Below are positions 33,295 to 43,614 of a stretch of DNA of 64,000 nt, piece after piece (position 1 is the stretch's first letter; each line of letters opens with the position of its first letter). Under the pieces are notes generated by a model. The model searched no databases. It worked only from the letters and a program-made list of their open reading frames with translations, and was not told where the DNA came from. Origin of the DNA: Hoylesella loescheii DSM 19665 = JCM 12249 = ATCC 15930 (GTDB lineage Bacteria; Bacteroidota; Bacteroidia; Bacteroidales; Bacteroidaceae); contig NZ_KB899214.1 of the NCBI RefSeq assembly GCF_000378085.1, forward strand, positions 105,092-169,091, given 5' to 3'. The translations under genes and the position numbers were made by a program.

Positions 33295-36200
33295 CTAAGT
33301 CCTTTGAAAACGACCTCTTATGTATTCCCAATATGTCTCTTCTATTCCATTATTTGTAAATTGCAGCTTACAAACGAACTCAGCCATTTCGCCGTGCGGT
33401 AAAGCGAACGACTGCATCGCATTACTTCCTTTTTGTACTAAACTCCCTGTTATGGGGATGTATTCCCCTACGTTATTATAAACAATAACACTTGTACCTA
33501 TGAAAGACCGCGCGTACTTGATGTATTCTTTTTTGTTTGGAGATTGATAATCAGTAACACTTGGCAGGATTAGACCGACACCATCAGGCAAACTGTCAAT
33601 CATAATTAAGTTTCCTGTTAAACCAAGGTCTAAGGTGGGTAATGTGTCTTTATCTATGCAGTACTGTTCATAGTTGTCTTCTGTAATATGGATAATGTTG
33701 CGTCGTACCATCCCCGAGATTATTACATGTCCTCTTTCCCCATCTAATATGCATGAGTTGTTCTGTGAATGCAACTTCCCATCGCGGAAGACCCACCCCG
33801 CCAGTTCAGCGTTCTCGGCCAGCAGCAGCCCCGTGGCTACACTGTCGAAAGACGCACCGAATGCGTTCCACTTACTTGTATCGGTAGGCTCGACACCCTT
33901 AACCTCGCCCGCGTCATTACGGCAGACATAGTAAGCGTTTCCAAACTTGCACGCATCAACCCGATAGCGATTGCCATAATACGTCTTAGAGGCATCATAT
34001 TCACCGCGGAAGACAAGGGCGGGTGTCGGTATATCTGCTGCCACATCGGTAATATTCCGCGTATATGTTGAGGCCACTTTACCTGTTTCTAGTTTGGGCA
34101 TGCAGATTTCACAATAATTCTTTTGCCCAGTAATAGGAGAGGGCAGCAATCGGATGAGAGCGTATTGCTCGGTGTCGGCAGGCATTGTGGCCTTGGTTTT
34201 GAACGTTACCACATGCCTGCGCCACATGTCGGTATCGTTCGGGGCGTACGTGACGGACAAGTCACCGCCGATATCACGCCTCTCCGCACCATCAACAACC
34301 ACCAAGCTATTATCCACGGCCGAGGGATAGACGAAAGATTGCGTACACCACGATTGGTTCACCAGTCTAACCCAATTGAGCGTGGCCTTGCCGTCACGTG
34401 GTGTACTGTCGTTGTATAGGAATGCTGTCATAAGGTACTCGCCGTCGCGCGGAACGTCCGAGAACTCCAGCTCTACCGTTTTATCCTCGGTCGTATCTAT
34501 CTGAATGGCTTTCTGCCACGTCCAATCTTTGTTGTATAAGAACACGGCCAGCACCTTGCCGTCAGCCTTTGCACGCGCATCGATACGGCCATTTACTTGT
34601 AAGGTATACTTCTGCTTGAAGAATAGGTATAGCTTTTGTTCGGCGAACCCATATGCGCTGCTCGTTTGGTTGATGTCCAGCCGACGCGAGCCGCTGCGCT
34701 CCCAAAATGATAACGTGTACCATGTCGATGGCTGCAATTTGGCAATACTATTCCCGACAAGGGTCTGTTGCAATACGTCACGATATGGACTTTCGGAATA
34801 ACGTTTGTCGTTCGTTTCGACATAGGCGTTCGTACCGTTTTTGCCCTTGCCCTTGGCTATATTGTCTTCACCTTTGGTGGCCGTCCACTTGCCCATCTTG
34901 GACGCACCCTCAAACTCGCTCTGCTCTAACAGGTTTTCATTCGATTGTGGTAATACCGCCCACAGCTTAGGCGTGCTCCAATTACCCCATACCCCATTGT
35001 CGCCCTGCTTACGCGTACACACATACTCAAAAGGATATTCGGCCGTAACGCCCGATGGGTTGTCCGTCCATCCGCTGGGCACATGCCCATTGGTATTCTG
35101 CGAGGCGGGCGTGGCTGGTACGGCCTCAAAGTCCGTGCGCTGATAGATGTATTCCACACCCTTTCCGTCCTTGCCCCTTTGCCCTTGGGCTATTACCGCC
35201 CAATATCCTACCTCGGTAGGCAGATGACCTTTTGACGGTGTCTTATGCACATATCGGTATGTCGAATAGTTGCCGTCGACAAGGTATGTCACCTCATCGC
35301 CATTGTAATAGGTATTGGCGGCATTGTAATCACCGCGGAAACATCCGATTGGGGCTTCGTCCCCCGATTGGCTCTGCACGATAGTACCGCGTATCTTCAA
35401 TTGGCCGTCACCGTTAACGTTGTATTGCAGCTTATCACCGAGTTTGAGGGCATCGGACAGCATGTCGAAGTAACTATTGCCATCACCGCTTACAATCTTG
35501 TCCGTGGTGATGCGCCCTGGCAATACCTCTGTATAGCCATATAGTGTCGTGAAGCTGCGGTCGCCCTCATGCTCGCTATTCAGAACGCCAACGAGGAAGT
35601 GGTAGAAGTCGTTGTCTTCCTCCATGCGTATTGCACGCTCTGATAATATGAACGTGGCGTTGAGGCCGTTGCGCATGGCCTTGACGTAGAGGTAATAGGG
35701 CGTTGAGGTCTTGTCCAGCCTTGCGCTGATGTACTCCGATAGTGCCCAATATCGGTATTCGATAGGCTTGTGCTGGGGGCTGATGGACTTGATGCCAAGC
35801 GTCAGGTGCTGTATCAGCCTAGCGTTGACTGACAACTGCTTGCTCGTGCCGTTATATGTAATGTTGGGCGATATGGCCGTTGGGTTATTCCTGCTGGTGA
35901 CAAAGCGGAATTGCAGGCTCTCATCGCCCACGAGCATCTGCATCGTGCGTATGGCAATAGGAGTAACTTTGTCGGTGAAACCCTCCAATAACGAGCGTTC
36001 GAGCAATTCCATTGTTTCTTTCGCGTCTCGAAAACGCCTCTTGGTGTACTGCACAATCTCCCTCTTGGTGTCGGCAAGAGCCACCTCTTGGTTGTCAATC
36101 TCCCTAAGCTGCGACCCGATGCCTTGCGCGGACACTGTGTTGGAAATCTCGATGGTGGGCGAATAGGGGGTTGTGAGAAAATCCTTGATGCCCGTAATCC

Positions 36201-37554
36201 GTATATCCACGCCATCTTTGGCAAACTGAGTGTCAGAAAAGCGGATATAACCTCCTACTTTCAGGTATCCGCCCACATTGACCCAATTGCGCTTAGCATA
36301 CAGGCCTTGCAATGTGCCCGTGAACGTAAACTTCGGGTCTTCGTGCTCGCGTAGGTGGCGTGCAGCCTCCCTTAGCATGTCCCACGACGCGCCCGACTTC
36401 GTGGCATTGTCGCACACGTAGGCATCGGGCAGCATGCAGCCGAATATGGCATACGTGTCGCCAACTTGCGGCTTGAACGTTTCATTGGGCATGGTGATGC
36501 CGTCTATCTCTTGCGGAACAAGTTCAAACCGCTTGTCCGCGTGCTTGTATTTTAGTTCAAATTCCTTGCCCGTGCCAGCTAACATGCCACTTTGGAAGAT
36601 TATGGTCATATTCTCGCCAGCGATGATGTACTTATTATAGTCTAGGCTGTCGGGGATGGTGCTGTCCACGATGTCGTAGAAGTTCTTTTTTTTGTTGGCC
36701 ACATTGACGGCCGTCACCTTGCCCACCCTTGACGGGTAGATTTCAGAACAGTCCAAGCTGTCTTCCTTGACCGCGTCGGAAACCTTGTCCACGCGCTCGA
36801 CATATATGCCCTTATCGTCCGTGCGATACGTGCGACCGTCATATTCCAGCGTCTGCCCTTTGGGCAGCAGCAATTCGGCCGAGCCGTACTTGGAGCGGTC
36901 TATATTCTTGTCGCCACCCTGCACATACAGCCTCTTTATCGGCTGCTCATTGCTTGCCGTGGTACGGCCGACCCCAGGGATGAAACCCTTGCCCTTACCA
37001 TACGACAATGGCAGGGGGCTATCTTTGAAGTATTCGACCTTGTGAAGAGATATGACGTGATTCACTATCTCCCATTCGGTCTTGAACGCCTCGGCCACAT
37101 CCTGCAATGCAGCATCGATATAGGCATGGTTGAACTCCACCGTCTTCTCATTGGCATCTAAGCAATCACCGACAGACCACACATCCGCGCCCTCGCGCTC
37201 GTTAAGGTTCTTGACGATTTCCTCCACAAACTCGTGCGGTTTGGCACACATCGACCACTTCAGTCGGTGGTCGACCGAATTACGAAACTTGTAATCGGCC
37301 AACTTGTCTTCGTCACCGCCCATATTGAGCGTGTACTCGATGTTTCGCAAGCCGTTCTTCTTGATGTCCTGCGCCTTATGCAGGCGATACTTTTCTCCCA
37401 TATACTCGCACCATGCGCCGATGGGGAACTCGATGTACTCTGTCAGCGAGAATTTCAATACTAGTTGAGGTTTCGCCATCAGCGCGCGATAGCGGTAGCT
37501 GCTGTCGCTCTCTTGAACATCCTTGGTCTTGTCATTATAATGTAGCGTAATCAT
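33295..37554 (-). CDS. phage tail tip / minor tail protein
   Basis: A 1,419-residue protein. The first 450 or so residues fit the hub part of prophage tail proteins (VAEAFKTEWEIVNHVISLHKVEYF). Then come coiled segments (IVQYTKRRFRDAKETMELLERSL), repeated short modules for carbohydrate or fibre binding (YNAANTYYNGDEVTYLVDG and YDASKTYYGNRYRVDACKFG are alike, each followed by a weak ELPT/EPTD element), and a jelly-roll-like stretch around 905-1110 (ENLLEQSEFEG...WYTLSFWER). It would cap the tail and contact the host surface. It follows the distal tail gene, the usual order. Confidence 0.78.
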   Translation of the reverse strand: MITLHYNDKTKDVQESDSSYRYRALMAKPQLVLKFSLTEYIEFPIGAWCEYMGEKYRLHKAQDIKKNGLRNIEYTLNMGGDEDKLADYKFRNSVDHRLKWSMCAKPHEFVEEIVKNLNEREGADVWSVGDCLDANEKTVEFNHAYIDAALQDVAEAFKTEWEIVNHVISLHKVEYFKDSPLPLSYGKGKGFIPGVGRTTASNEQPIKRLYVQGGDKNIDRSKYGSAELLLPKGQTLEYDGRTYRTDDKGIYVERVDKVSDAVKEDSLDCSEIYPSRVGKVTAVNVANKKKNFYDIVDSTIPDSLDYNKYIIAGENMTIIFQSGMLAGTGKEFELKYKHADKRFELVPQEIDGITMPNETFKPQVGDTYAIFGCMLPDAYVCDNATKSGASWDMLREAARHLREHEDPKFTFTGTLQGLYAKRNWVNVGGYLKVGGYIRFSDTQFAKDGVDIRITGIKDFLTTPYSPTIEISNTVSAQGIGSQLREIDNQEVALADTKREIVQYTKRRFRDAKETMELLERSLLEGFTDKVTPIAIRTMQMLVGDESLQFRFVTSRNNPTAISPNITYNGTSKQLSVNARLIQHLTLGIKSISPQHKPIEYRYWALSEYISARLDKTSTPYYLYVKAMRNGLNATFILSERAIRMEEDNDFYHFLVGVLNSEHEGDRSFTTLYGYTEVLPGRITTDKIVSGDGNSYFDMLSDALKLGDKLQYNVNGDGQLKIRGTIVQSQSGDEAPIGCFRGDYNAANTYYNGDEVTYLVDGNYSTYRYVHKTPSKGHLPTEVGYWAVIAQGQRGKDGKGVEYIYQRTDFEAVPATPASQNTNGHVPSGWTDNPSGVTAEYPFEYVCTRKQGDNGVWGNWSTPKLWAVLPQSNENLLEQSEFEGASKMGKWTATKGEDNIAKGKGKNGTNAYVETNDKRYSESPYRDVLQQTLVGNSIAKLQPSTWYTLSFWERSGSRRLDINQTSSAYGFAEQKLYLFFKQKYTLQVNGRIDARAKADGKVLAVFLYNKDWTWQKAIQIDTTEDKTVELEFSDVPRDGEYLMTAFLYNDSTPRDGKATLNWVRLVNQSWCTQSFVYPSAVDNSLVVVDGAERRDIGGDLSVTYAPNDTDMWRRHVVTFKTKATMPADTEQYALIRLLPSPITGQKNYCEICMPKLETGKVASTYTRNITDVAADIPTPALVFRGEYDASKTYYGNRYRVDACKFGNAYYVCRNDAGEVKGVEPTDTSKWNAFGASFDSVATGLLLAENAELAGWVFRDGKLHSQNNSCILDGERGHVIISGMVRRNIIHITEDNYEQYCIDKDTLPTLDLGLTGNLIMIDSLPDGVGLILPSVTDYQSPNKKEYIKYARSFIGTSVIVYNNVGEYIPITGSLVQKGSNAMQSFALPHGEMAEFVCKLQFTNNGIEETYWEYIRGRFQRT

Positions 37555-37579
37555 ATCTTCGGGTATTGAATGGGTTTTA

Positions 37580-38422
37580 TCACACGGCGTGCCATGCAGT
37601 GAAAGTCAGCGTAATGGTAAACTCACACCATACGCGCGTTTGGCGCAATATCTCGAACTTGGAAATCGAACAGCCCTTATAATGGCAGTCGTATTCCATC
37701 TTCACGTCGGGGCACCTGAACTTGCGGCTGTTGGGCTTCAATAGGGCTGCAAAGAGGCTGTCATAACGTCTCCAAAACTCGGCCATGGTATCGGCCTTAA
37801 TGAGCAGGCTAACGGCCACGTCCTTTGATTGGAACTTCACGCTCTCGCCATCGTACGTCACGCCTGCGACATTGGGGACGCTGACCGACAGGGCAGACTG
37901 CACGTTGGGCAATTTACGTACGGCCGTGTCCGTGCCGTCCAGCACGTATGCACCGAATTGTGAGAAGTCCACCCCGTCTAGGGCGTAGCCCGATTGGGCG
38001 ACGCCACTCTTCCCCTTGGGGTAAGGGTTACCAGTTGGCACTTTGGGAAAATCGTCCGAAAAGGAAAGGGTTATCTTTCCGACCTTGACATTCCTTGTAA
38101 GGACGTTGTTGGCGGTCATTCGCAGGCGGAACGTCTTGTTCAACTCCGTAAACTTGAACTCGTGGTAAGCACCATTGGACAAGTCGTTGAACAGGAGTTC
38201 CGCACGCTTAGCGTCCATGATGACAAGGGGCAGCTGCACGGCCTGCGCGTCCAGCACGGGGGCTGTCAAGTCCACCTCCTCTCCGTCATGCTCTGGCCAC
38301 GTGATGGCGTCCAGCTTCTTGAACGCAGACATTTGCACAAGCCCTTTCAACCCCTGCTTCTCTACGAATACGCCATACTTGACGTATGCATCTGCGCCGT
38401 CTATGAATAACTTGCCTTTCAT
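37580..38422 (-). CDS. phage distal-tail-like protein
   Basis: A 280-residue protein between the tape-measure region and the tail tip gene. It begins MKGKLFIDGADAYVKYGVFV, a beta-rich start like the N-terminal ring domain of distal tail proteins, has a proline/glycine-rich middle (GNPYPKGKSGVAQSGY) and a beta-rich C-terminus ending FTITLTFTAWHAV. The assignment rests on gene order and fold character, not on a firm family match. Confidence 0.6.
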   Translation of the reverse strand: MKGKLFIDGADAYVKYGVFVEKQGLKGLVQMSAFKKLDAITWPEHDGEEVDLTAPVLDAQAVQLPLVIMDAKRAELLFNDLSNGAYHEFKFTELNKTFRLRMTANNVLTRNVKVGKITLSFSDDFPKVPTGNPYPKGKSGVAQSGYALDGVDFSQFGAYVLDGTDTAVRKLPNVQSALSVSVPNVAGVTYDGESVKFQSKDVAVSLLIKADTMAEFWRRYDSLFAALLKPNSRKFRCPDVKMEYDCHYKGCSISKFEILRQTRVWCEFTITLTFTAWHAV

Positions 38423-38427
38423 CCTGC

Positions 38428-38850
38428 TTATCTCAATATTAGCGCGTTATCTGATGTATTTACTTCAACGCGCGACATCCTGTCCTTGCCCACACTCACC
38501 ACGGAATATCCCGATGCGTTGACCGTGGCTTTTGCCCCAAACATTAACCGCACCTTATAGGCGCGTGTCTGCGTGAAGTTAAGTGTGGCGCGCGTATCAC
38601 CGATAAGAAAGACCCTCTCGGGGTCGGTAAGCATGATGTCTCCGCAATCGATGTACACGCCTTTCTCTTCCACTCCGTATTTCTTGAACTTACGGAATGT
38701 GTCTAGGTCGGGGTACGCGTTTTTCATAACGAACTCCAAACCCTGCGGTGTGAACAGCTGTTCAATCAGCTTGTCAAGCGTGCGCCCTTCGAAAGTGTCG
38801 CATGCCCCCATGCCCTCGACCGTCATTGTCACCTTGTCTACGATATTCAT
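38428..38850 (-). CDS. phage tail protein of unknown role, 140 residues
   Basis: Not matched to a named family. A compact alpha/beta protein (AYPDLDTFRKFKKYGVEEKGVYIDCGDI) located between the tape measure gene and the distal-tail-like gene, with 5 bases on each side. Position suggests a tail-tip or tail-completion component. Confidence 0.6.
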   Translation of the reverse strand: MNIVDKVTMTVEGMGACDTFEGRTLDKLIEQLFTPQGLEFVMKNAYPDLDTFRKFKKYGVEEKGVYIDCGDIMLTDPERVFLIGDTRATLNFTQTRAYKVRLMFGAKATVNASGYSVVSVGKDRMSRVEVNTSDNALILR

Positions 38851-38855
38851 AACTC

Positions 38856-41800
38856 CTAAGTTTTAATCTTAATTCCGCGTGTGGCGATGTCATCTAGGCT
38901 ATCGTCCATGCTCTTCATCCGTGCATCCATCCTTTCCAACTTGGCGTTGGCGGCATCCGTATTACGCTCTATGCCTGTTACATGCGCGAGGATAAGGTTG
39001 CTCGTGTTGTTCAATTCGGCCAATCCTTGCACAAGCGTGAACGTGTGTCCTTGGATGGTGGTTAACCGCGCGTTGTTCTCGTCCACACTCTCTTGCGACG
39101 CCGTGGCGATGCCCTTGCTCGTCCCCTCGCGGTCTGCGATGTTTTCCATCGTGCCTTTGATGGATGGAGGTAGGGATTGCCAAAAATTGTTGAATGTGTT
39201 GCCGAGGTTATCCAAGTCGCGGGAGAAATCGTTCATCGAGTTCATGACGGCATTACTGCCATTTTTGAAGTTCCCTTTGTCATCAAACCACACTTTCTTA
39301 TATTTATTGAAGAGGTCTCCAAGTGGCTTCTCCAATGCCTCCTTAATGGCCATCCTCTTAACAATGTCGGCTATTATATCCTTAACTTTGGCGTGCCAAG
39401 CGTCCATCGCGTCCTTGCCTTGCTCTACCGCATCAAAGAATGCGTTACCGAGTTCCTTGGCGAGGTCTTCTGCCGTGTGTCCGATGATGGCTTCCAGCAA
39501 TTGGTTGATGACCTCTACCGCTTGGTTGCTCAGTTCCTTTATCTTGCGTTCCCATTCGGAAATTTTACCGTCATCGCTGCTTTTCTTACTCTTCTCCTCG
39601 TCAATCTGTCGCTTGATAAGCACTTGCTGGTTAACAAGGTTCTTAACCCTATCTTTCGCCTCCTCGAACGACTTAGTGCCAAGTGCCTTGTTCGCGGTAT
39701 AATCCAATTGGACATACGTGTCAGTAAGCTTCTCAACTGTCTTTTGGTACGCTATTACGTCACGCCTTGCCCTTTCTACAAGCATATTGACCAATCCGCT
39801 AACACCATGCCCCCTACTGATTGCGCCATACATGTTGTTGACCTCTACGGTGGCCTCTTGATATGCTTGTTTCAATCGCTCTATGGCATCGCCCGTATTC
39901 TTTTGTAGACGTACGGCCTCGGCGTTGTCCAACTCCCATTGTAGCTGGTCGATACGCTCTTGCAGCCTGCCTATCTCCTTTTCTTTGCTGTCGTCGTTAT
40001 TGAAGAGGTTGGCAATTGCCGTAGCCACCTGCAAGGCTGCCGAGATAACCGCAAGGATAACCGATGCCTTTTCAATGGTCGATATGGCAGTTGCACCCGT
40101 GGCTGCTGCGGTGGTTGCACCCGTGGCTGCTGCCGATACGGCCTTTTCCACGCCCGAAGCGACACCCTTGCCAACATCACCGATGGAATGGATGACGGAG
40201 GAGGTCGCATCAAACACCTCATTGGTGAAGTCTAGTGCCTTGGCAATGCTTGCCGAGACATCGGCTGAGAATACAGAGGCGAGGTTCTTGGCTTGCGCCC
40301 CAACCTTATTCACTACATTGCCAACATTACGGAGGTTGGAGGCGAACATGCGGTATGCGTTGGTGATACCGTTACGCGCGTTAACAGTACGCCTTTCGGC
40401 TGACAAGACCCTTTCCTGTGCATTCGCACGGTTGTTCTCGGCTGCCACAAGCCTTTCGTTTGCCTCTACCATCTCCTTGCCAAACGCCAATAGTTTGCCG
40501 TCGTCGACCTGCTGTTGGATGATAGTCCGATTGAACAAGGCTTCGTTATATTCTTGTTGTGACGCCGTCAACTCGTCTTGTGCCGTCTTCCATTCGGACA
40601 TGGCGTTGGTGAACTCGACCTTTGAGCGACCGATGTCGTCTAGGCTCTTATGCAGCGCGGTGAACGGATTGCGGTTGGCTATCTCGTCCTCCATCTTGCG
40701 CAGTGCCTCTTGGAAGTCCTTTATCTCCGTGCCCGACATACTGCCCTTATTCTGTTCGAAGTAGGCCTGCACCTTGTCGCGGGTGTGAGCCAAGGCGGAA
40801 ATCGACTGTTTGGAAAGGTCGCCGAACACGCCCTCCCAATTAATGGACTGCTTGAAATCCTCTGATGCCAGCTTGGCCAAGGCCTCTTTCATCTGCTTGG
40901 ATGCGTTCTTGGCATATTCAGGCGGCACGTCCGCCATCTTCTTCTCCCACTCGCGCTGCAATTTCTCCAACTTCTGTGCGGTCGTGCCGTATTGCTCCAC
41001 CATAGCGTCGGCATGCTTTTGGCGCACCTCTGCCAATTGCCTTTCTCCCTGCTCGACAATGTTGTTCTGCACACGATAGTACTCGGCATTTATCTTCTTG
41101 TCTTCCAGCAGGTCTTTCATGTGGTCTTCGGCCGTCTTCTTGCCCGTTTCCGACTTTGCCCAACCGCTCTCGGTAGCCCCCTTGCGCGCCATGTACAACT
41201 CTTTCATGGACTTCATGCGCACTTCGGCCAATTGTCGCAGCTGGTCTTCCCACGCCTGCTTTTTCTTCGCAGTGTCGGCCTTTATCTGCTCTAATTCCTT
41301 TTCCAGTCCGTCTTCACGGACGTTCAAGGCATGCTCGTTCACCTTGTCGGTGGCATCGCGCTCGTATTTCTCCACGGCTGCCACCCATTCATCGTTAGCA
41401 GCCTTAATTTGCGCCAAGGACTTTTCCTTGTCGAACTTGTCGTCCTTACCACTCTTACCGCCATTGCCATTATAAGCCTTGACGTTGGTCTTCTTCATGC
41501 TGTCAGAGTATGCTTTGTTACTCTCGTCCTGAATTTTGATGAGGTCGGCAAGCTCCTTTTGTTTGGCTGTAATTGCGTCCTTGCGCTCTTTCTCGGCCTC
41601 CTTTCGTGCGCGCTCCTTATCTTTCTTGTACTGCTCGTCGGTTTTGTTTGTCAAGTACGTGTTAACGCCTGTTATAGAACCCGACGAGTAACCTATGGTC
41701 TTGCGTGAGACCTCCCTTGGCTTGATGGGGTTGTTTTGTAATTCGATGAGCTCTTTCTGCTTTTGCTTAGCCATATCGAACGCCGCTGCTGCACGAGCCT

Positions 41801-43325
41801 GCGCCATCAATGCGGCCACAACGTCCTTGGATTTGGCGATGAGATAGTTGTTTGCGTCGTTGACATTGCCAATCTGCACGCCCAAGCCATGAAAAGCGTC
41901 TTGGTTGTCTTTGATGAACTTCTTCTGTGCGCTTAGGTTTCCGCCAAGAGCTTTGTACTCACGGCTAAGCTTATTGTATATGGTTATTTGGTCGGCGACT
42001 TTTTCAGCCACCGCCTTATTGAACTCTTCCTGTTTCTTAATTGCTTCGTCGTAGGCCTCCGTTGCCTTTCTCTTTGCCGAGGCGGATTTGGTGGCTAATA
42101 CACCTACGGCCGTCGCGATTGCAGCCACGGCTGCTGCAATCCAGCCCCACACGGGTATGGACTTGATGGCGAGGCCTAACGTGCGGAACGTGCCCGCCAA
42201 CGTGATATTTGCTTTGGCATTAGCTCCTGCTGCCACGGTGTTAACCGCCTTATTGGCCGTGTCTGCCGTCTGTGACGCTGCGCTTTGACCCGATGCTGTC
42301 GACACTGCCTCCTTAGACGCTGCATCAGCAGTGTTGGCGGCTGCATTTTGTGCAGCGGCTGCCGTGTTGGCCTCTGTTGCTGCCGTCTCGGCTACTTGCG
42401 CCACCGTACCCTCCGCCGTTAGCTTATTCCACCATTGTTTTAGTCCGTTAAGCGTAACCAATGAAAATGCGCTGTCCTTATTCAGCGTCTGCTGCACCTG
42501 CTGCAATCCCATCGTGATGGCCATGAGTGACTGCACTTTCAGCATTATCTTGTTGAGTTCCTCATTTTCGCCTGCGAACAAACCCACCGCTCCTTGTGCA
42601 GCGGAGAATGCGCCCGAAAGCCCTCCCAATCCCTGTATAAGGCCTGCTATATGCTGCTCGTCATTGGCTAACACTTTTCCTTGCGCTTGAATGTCGCCCT
42701 GTATGTCCGTTAGGCGGCCAAGTTCGCTAACAAGACGCTTATAAGCCTCGCTCTGTTGGTCAATGCCATTGGCGACCAATGTGGCCATCTCTTCCCTTAG
42801 GGCACGTATCTGCCCGCGCAGGGAAACATGTTGCGATGCGGCTTTCTGCGCCTGCTCGGCCTCAGCCCTCATGCGCTGTTCAACCTTAGCGAGAGAGTCT
42901 GCGGTCTTTTCCGCCTCCGCGATGACTTTCTTACGCGTTTCGATGACTTGCCGTATAGCGTCGCGCTCTTGGCGATAGCCTTGCATCTGCTTTGCGTCGC
43001 CCTTTTGGGCTGCCTTATTAGCCGCCGTGCCAAGCCTCTTGTATTCCTCTTCCAATTCACGGATGGCGGACTTGTTGGCATCGACCACGCGGTCTACCTC
43101 ATCAAAGCCCTGCTGTATGGTGTCCAGTGTTGAGGCTGCATTGCTCACCACGTCGATATTGACGGTAGGGATGTCGGTCAATAGGTCGTGCATGCGCTTC
43201 GCCTGCTCGCCAACCTCTTGCCCCATTTCCTCTGCAATCTCTGCTAGCCTTTTCGCGCCTGCTTCCGCCCCCGACATGTCGATAGCGGTGCCGATGTATA
43301 ATGTGCCGTCCGTGTTGTTGTTCAT
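38856..43325 (-). CDS. phage tail tape measure protein
   Basis: A 1,489-residue protein, the longest in the window, rich in Ala, Lys and Glu with long coiled coils. Hydrophobic stretches near 388-412 (VWGWIAAAVAAIATAVGVLA) and in the 1,060-1,130 region would help it cross the host membrane during DNA entry. Length sets tail length; at roughly 1.5 angstrom per residue this predicts a tail of about 220 nm (inference). Its ATG overlaps the stop of the frameshifted chaperone product (GTATGA), as is usual. Confidence 0.9.
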   Translation of the reverse strand: MNNNTDGTLYIGTAIDMSGAEAGAKRLAEIAEEMGQEVGEQAKRMHDLLTDIPTVNIDVVSNAASTLDTIQQGFDEVDRVVDANKSAIRELEEEYKRLGTAANKAAQKGDAKQMQGYRQERDAIRQVIETRKKVIAEAEKTADSLAKVEQRMRAEAEQAQKAASQHVSLRGQIRALREEMATLVANGIDQQSEAYKRLVSELGRLTDIQGDIQAQGKVLANDEQHIAGLIQGLGGLSGAFSAAQGAVGLFAGENEELNKIMLKVQSLMAITMGLQQVQQTLNKDSAFSLVTLNGLKQWWNKLTAEGTVAQVAETAATEANTAAAAQNAAANTADAASKEAVSTASGQSAASQTADTANKAVNTVAAGANAKANITLAGTFRTLGLAIKSIPVWGWIAAAVAAIATAVGVLATKSASAKRKATEAYDEAIKKQEEFNKAVAEKVADQITIYNKLSREYKALGGNLSAQKKFIKDNQDAFHGLGVQIGNVNDANNYLIAKSKDVVAALMAQARAAAAFDMAKQKQKELIELQNNPIKPREVSRKTIGYSSGSITGVNTYLTNKTDEQYKKDKERARKEAEKERKDAITAKQKELADLIKIQDESNKAYSDSMKKTNVKAYNGNGGKSGKDDKFDKEKSLAQIKAANDEWVAAVEKYERDATDKVNEHALNVREDGLEKELEQIKADTAKKKQAWEDQLRQLAEVRMKSMKELYMARKGATESGWAKSETGKKTAEDHMKDLLEDKKINAEYYRVQNNIVEQGERQLAEVRQKHADAMVEQYGTTAQKLEKLQREWEKKMADVPPEYAKNASKQMKEALAKLASEDFKQSINWEGVFGDLSKQSISALAHTRDKVQAYFEQNKGSMSGTEIKDFQEALRKMEDEIANRNPFTALHKSLDDIGRSKVEFTNAMSEWKTAQDELTASQQEYNEALFNRTIIQQQVDDGKLLAFGKEMVEANERLVAAENNRANAQERVLSAERRTVNARNGITNAYRMFASNLRNVGNVVNKVGAQAKNLASVFSADVSASIAKALDFTNEVFDATSSVIHSIGDVGKGVASGVEKAVSAAATGATTAAATGATAISTIEKASVILAVISAALQVATAIANLFNNDDSKEKEIGRLQERIDQLQWELDNAEAVRLQKNTGDAIERLKQAYQEATVEVNNMYGAISRGHGVSGLVNMLVERARRDVIAYQKTVEKLTDTYVQLDYTANKALGTKSFEEAKDRVKNLVNQQVLIKRQIDEEKSKKSSDDGKISEWERKIKELSNQAVEVINQLLEAIIGHTAEDLAKELGNAFFDAVEQGKDAMDAWHAKVKDIIADIVKRMAIKEALEKPLGDLFNKYKKVWFDDKGNFKNGSNAVMNSMNDFSRDLDNLGNTFNNFWQSLPPSIKGTMENIADREGTSKGIATASQESVDENNARLTTIQGHTFTLVQGLAELNNTSNLILAHVTGIERNTDAANAKLERMDARMKSMDDSLDDIATRGIKIKT

Positions 43326-43614
43326 ACTCTTATAGTCTCTTCGTCTGCAAAATCATTGAATAGGTCTGGGTTATTAGCATCCTTGGCCTCATCGTACGGT
43401 AGAGCGTCTCCGTCGTTGTCCTCATCCTTGGGCATCGGCATCGCGCTGCTGTATAGTATGGCATTCTGATAGCTGATGTCGTACAAGGCCTGCTTGTCGG
43501 TGATGCCGAATGTCTTCGCGATGCCTAATACCGTAGCCCAAATGCTGTCGTTTAGACCACTTCCCTTGTTGGTTTTAGAATGTTTGCCTCGCTTAGGGAA
43601 GTGGTAATTGAGAA
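43322..43614 (-). CDS. tail assembly chaperone, -1 frameshift extension
   Basis: This frame has no good start of its own but stays open from the slip site at 43612 to TGA at 43324-43322, adding 96 residues to the upstream chaperone. It begins LNYHFPKRGKHSKTNKGSG (basic) and continues DSIWATVLGIAKTFGITD and ALYDISYQNAILYSS before an acidic end. The product corresponds to the GT form of lambda-type chaperones, in which the T part binds the tail tube protein. Without frameshifting this stretch would be an unexplained 230-base gap in a tight operon. Confidence 0.8.

Noticed and set aside
39883..40764. 293-codon plus-strand frame inside the tape measure gene
   Set aside because: Ala- and Ser-rich antisense of a coiled-coil gene; composition explains the lack of stops.
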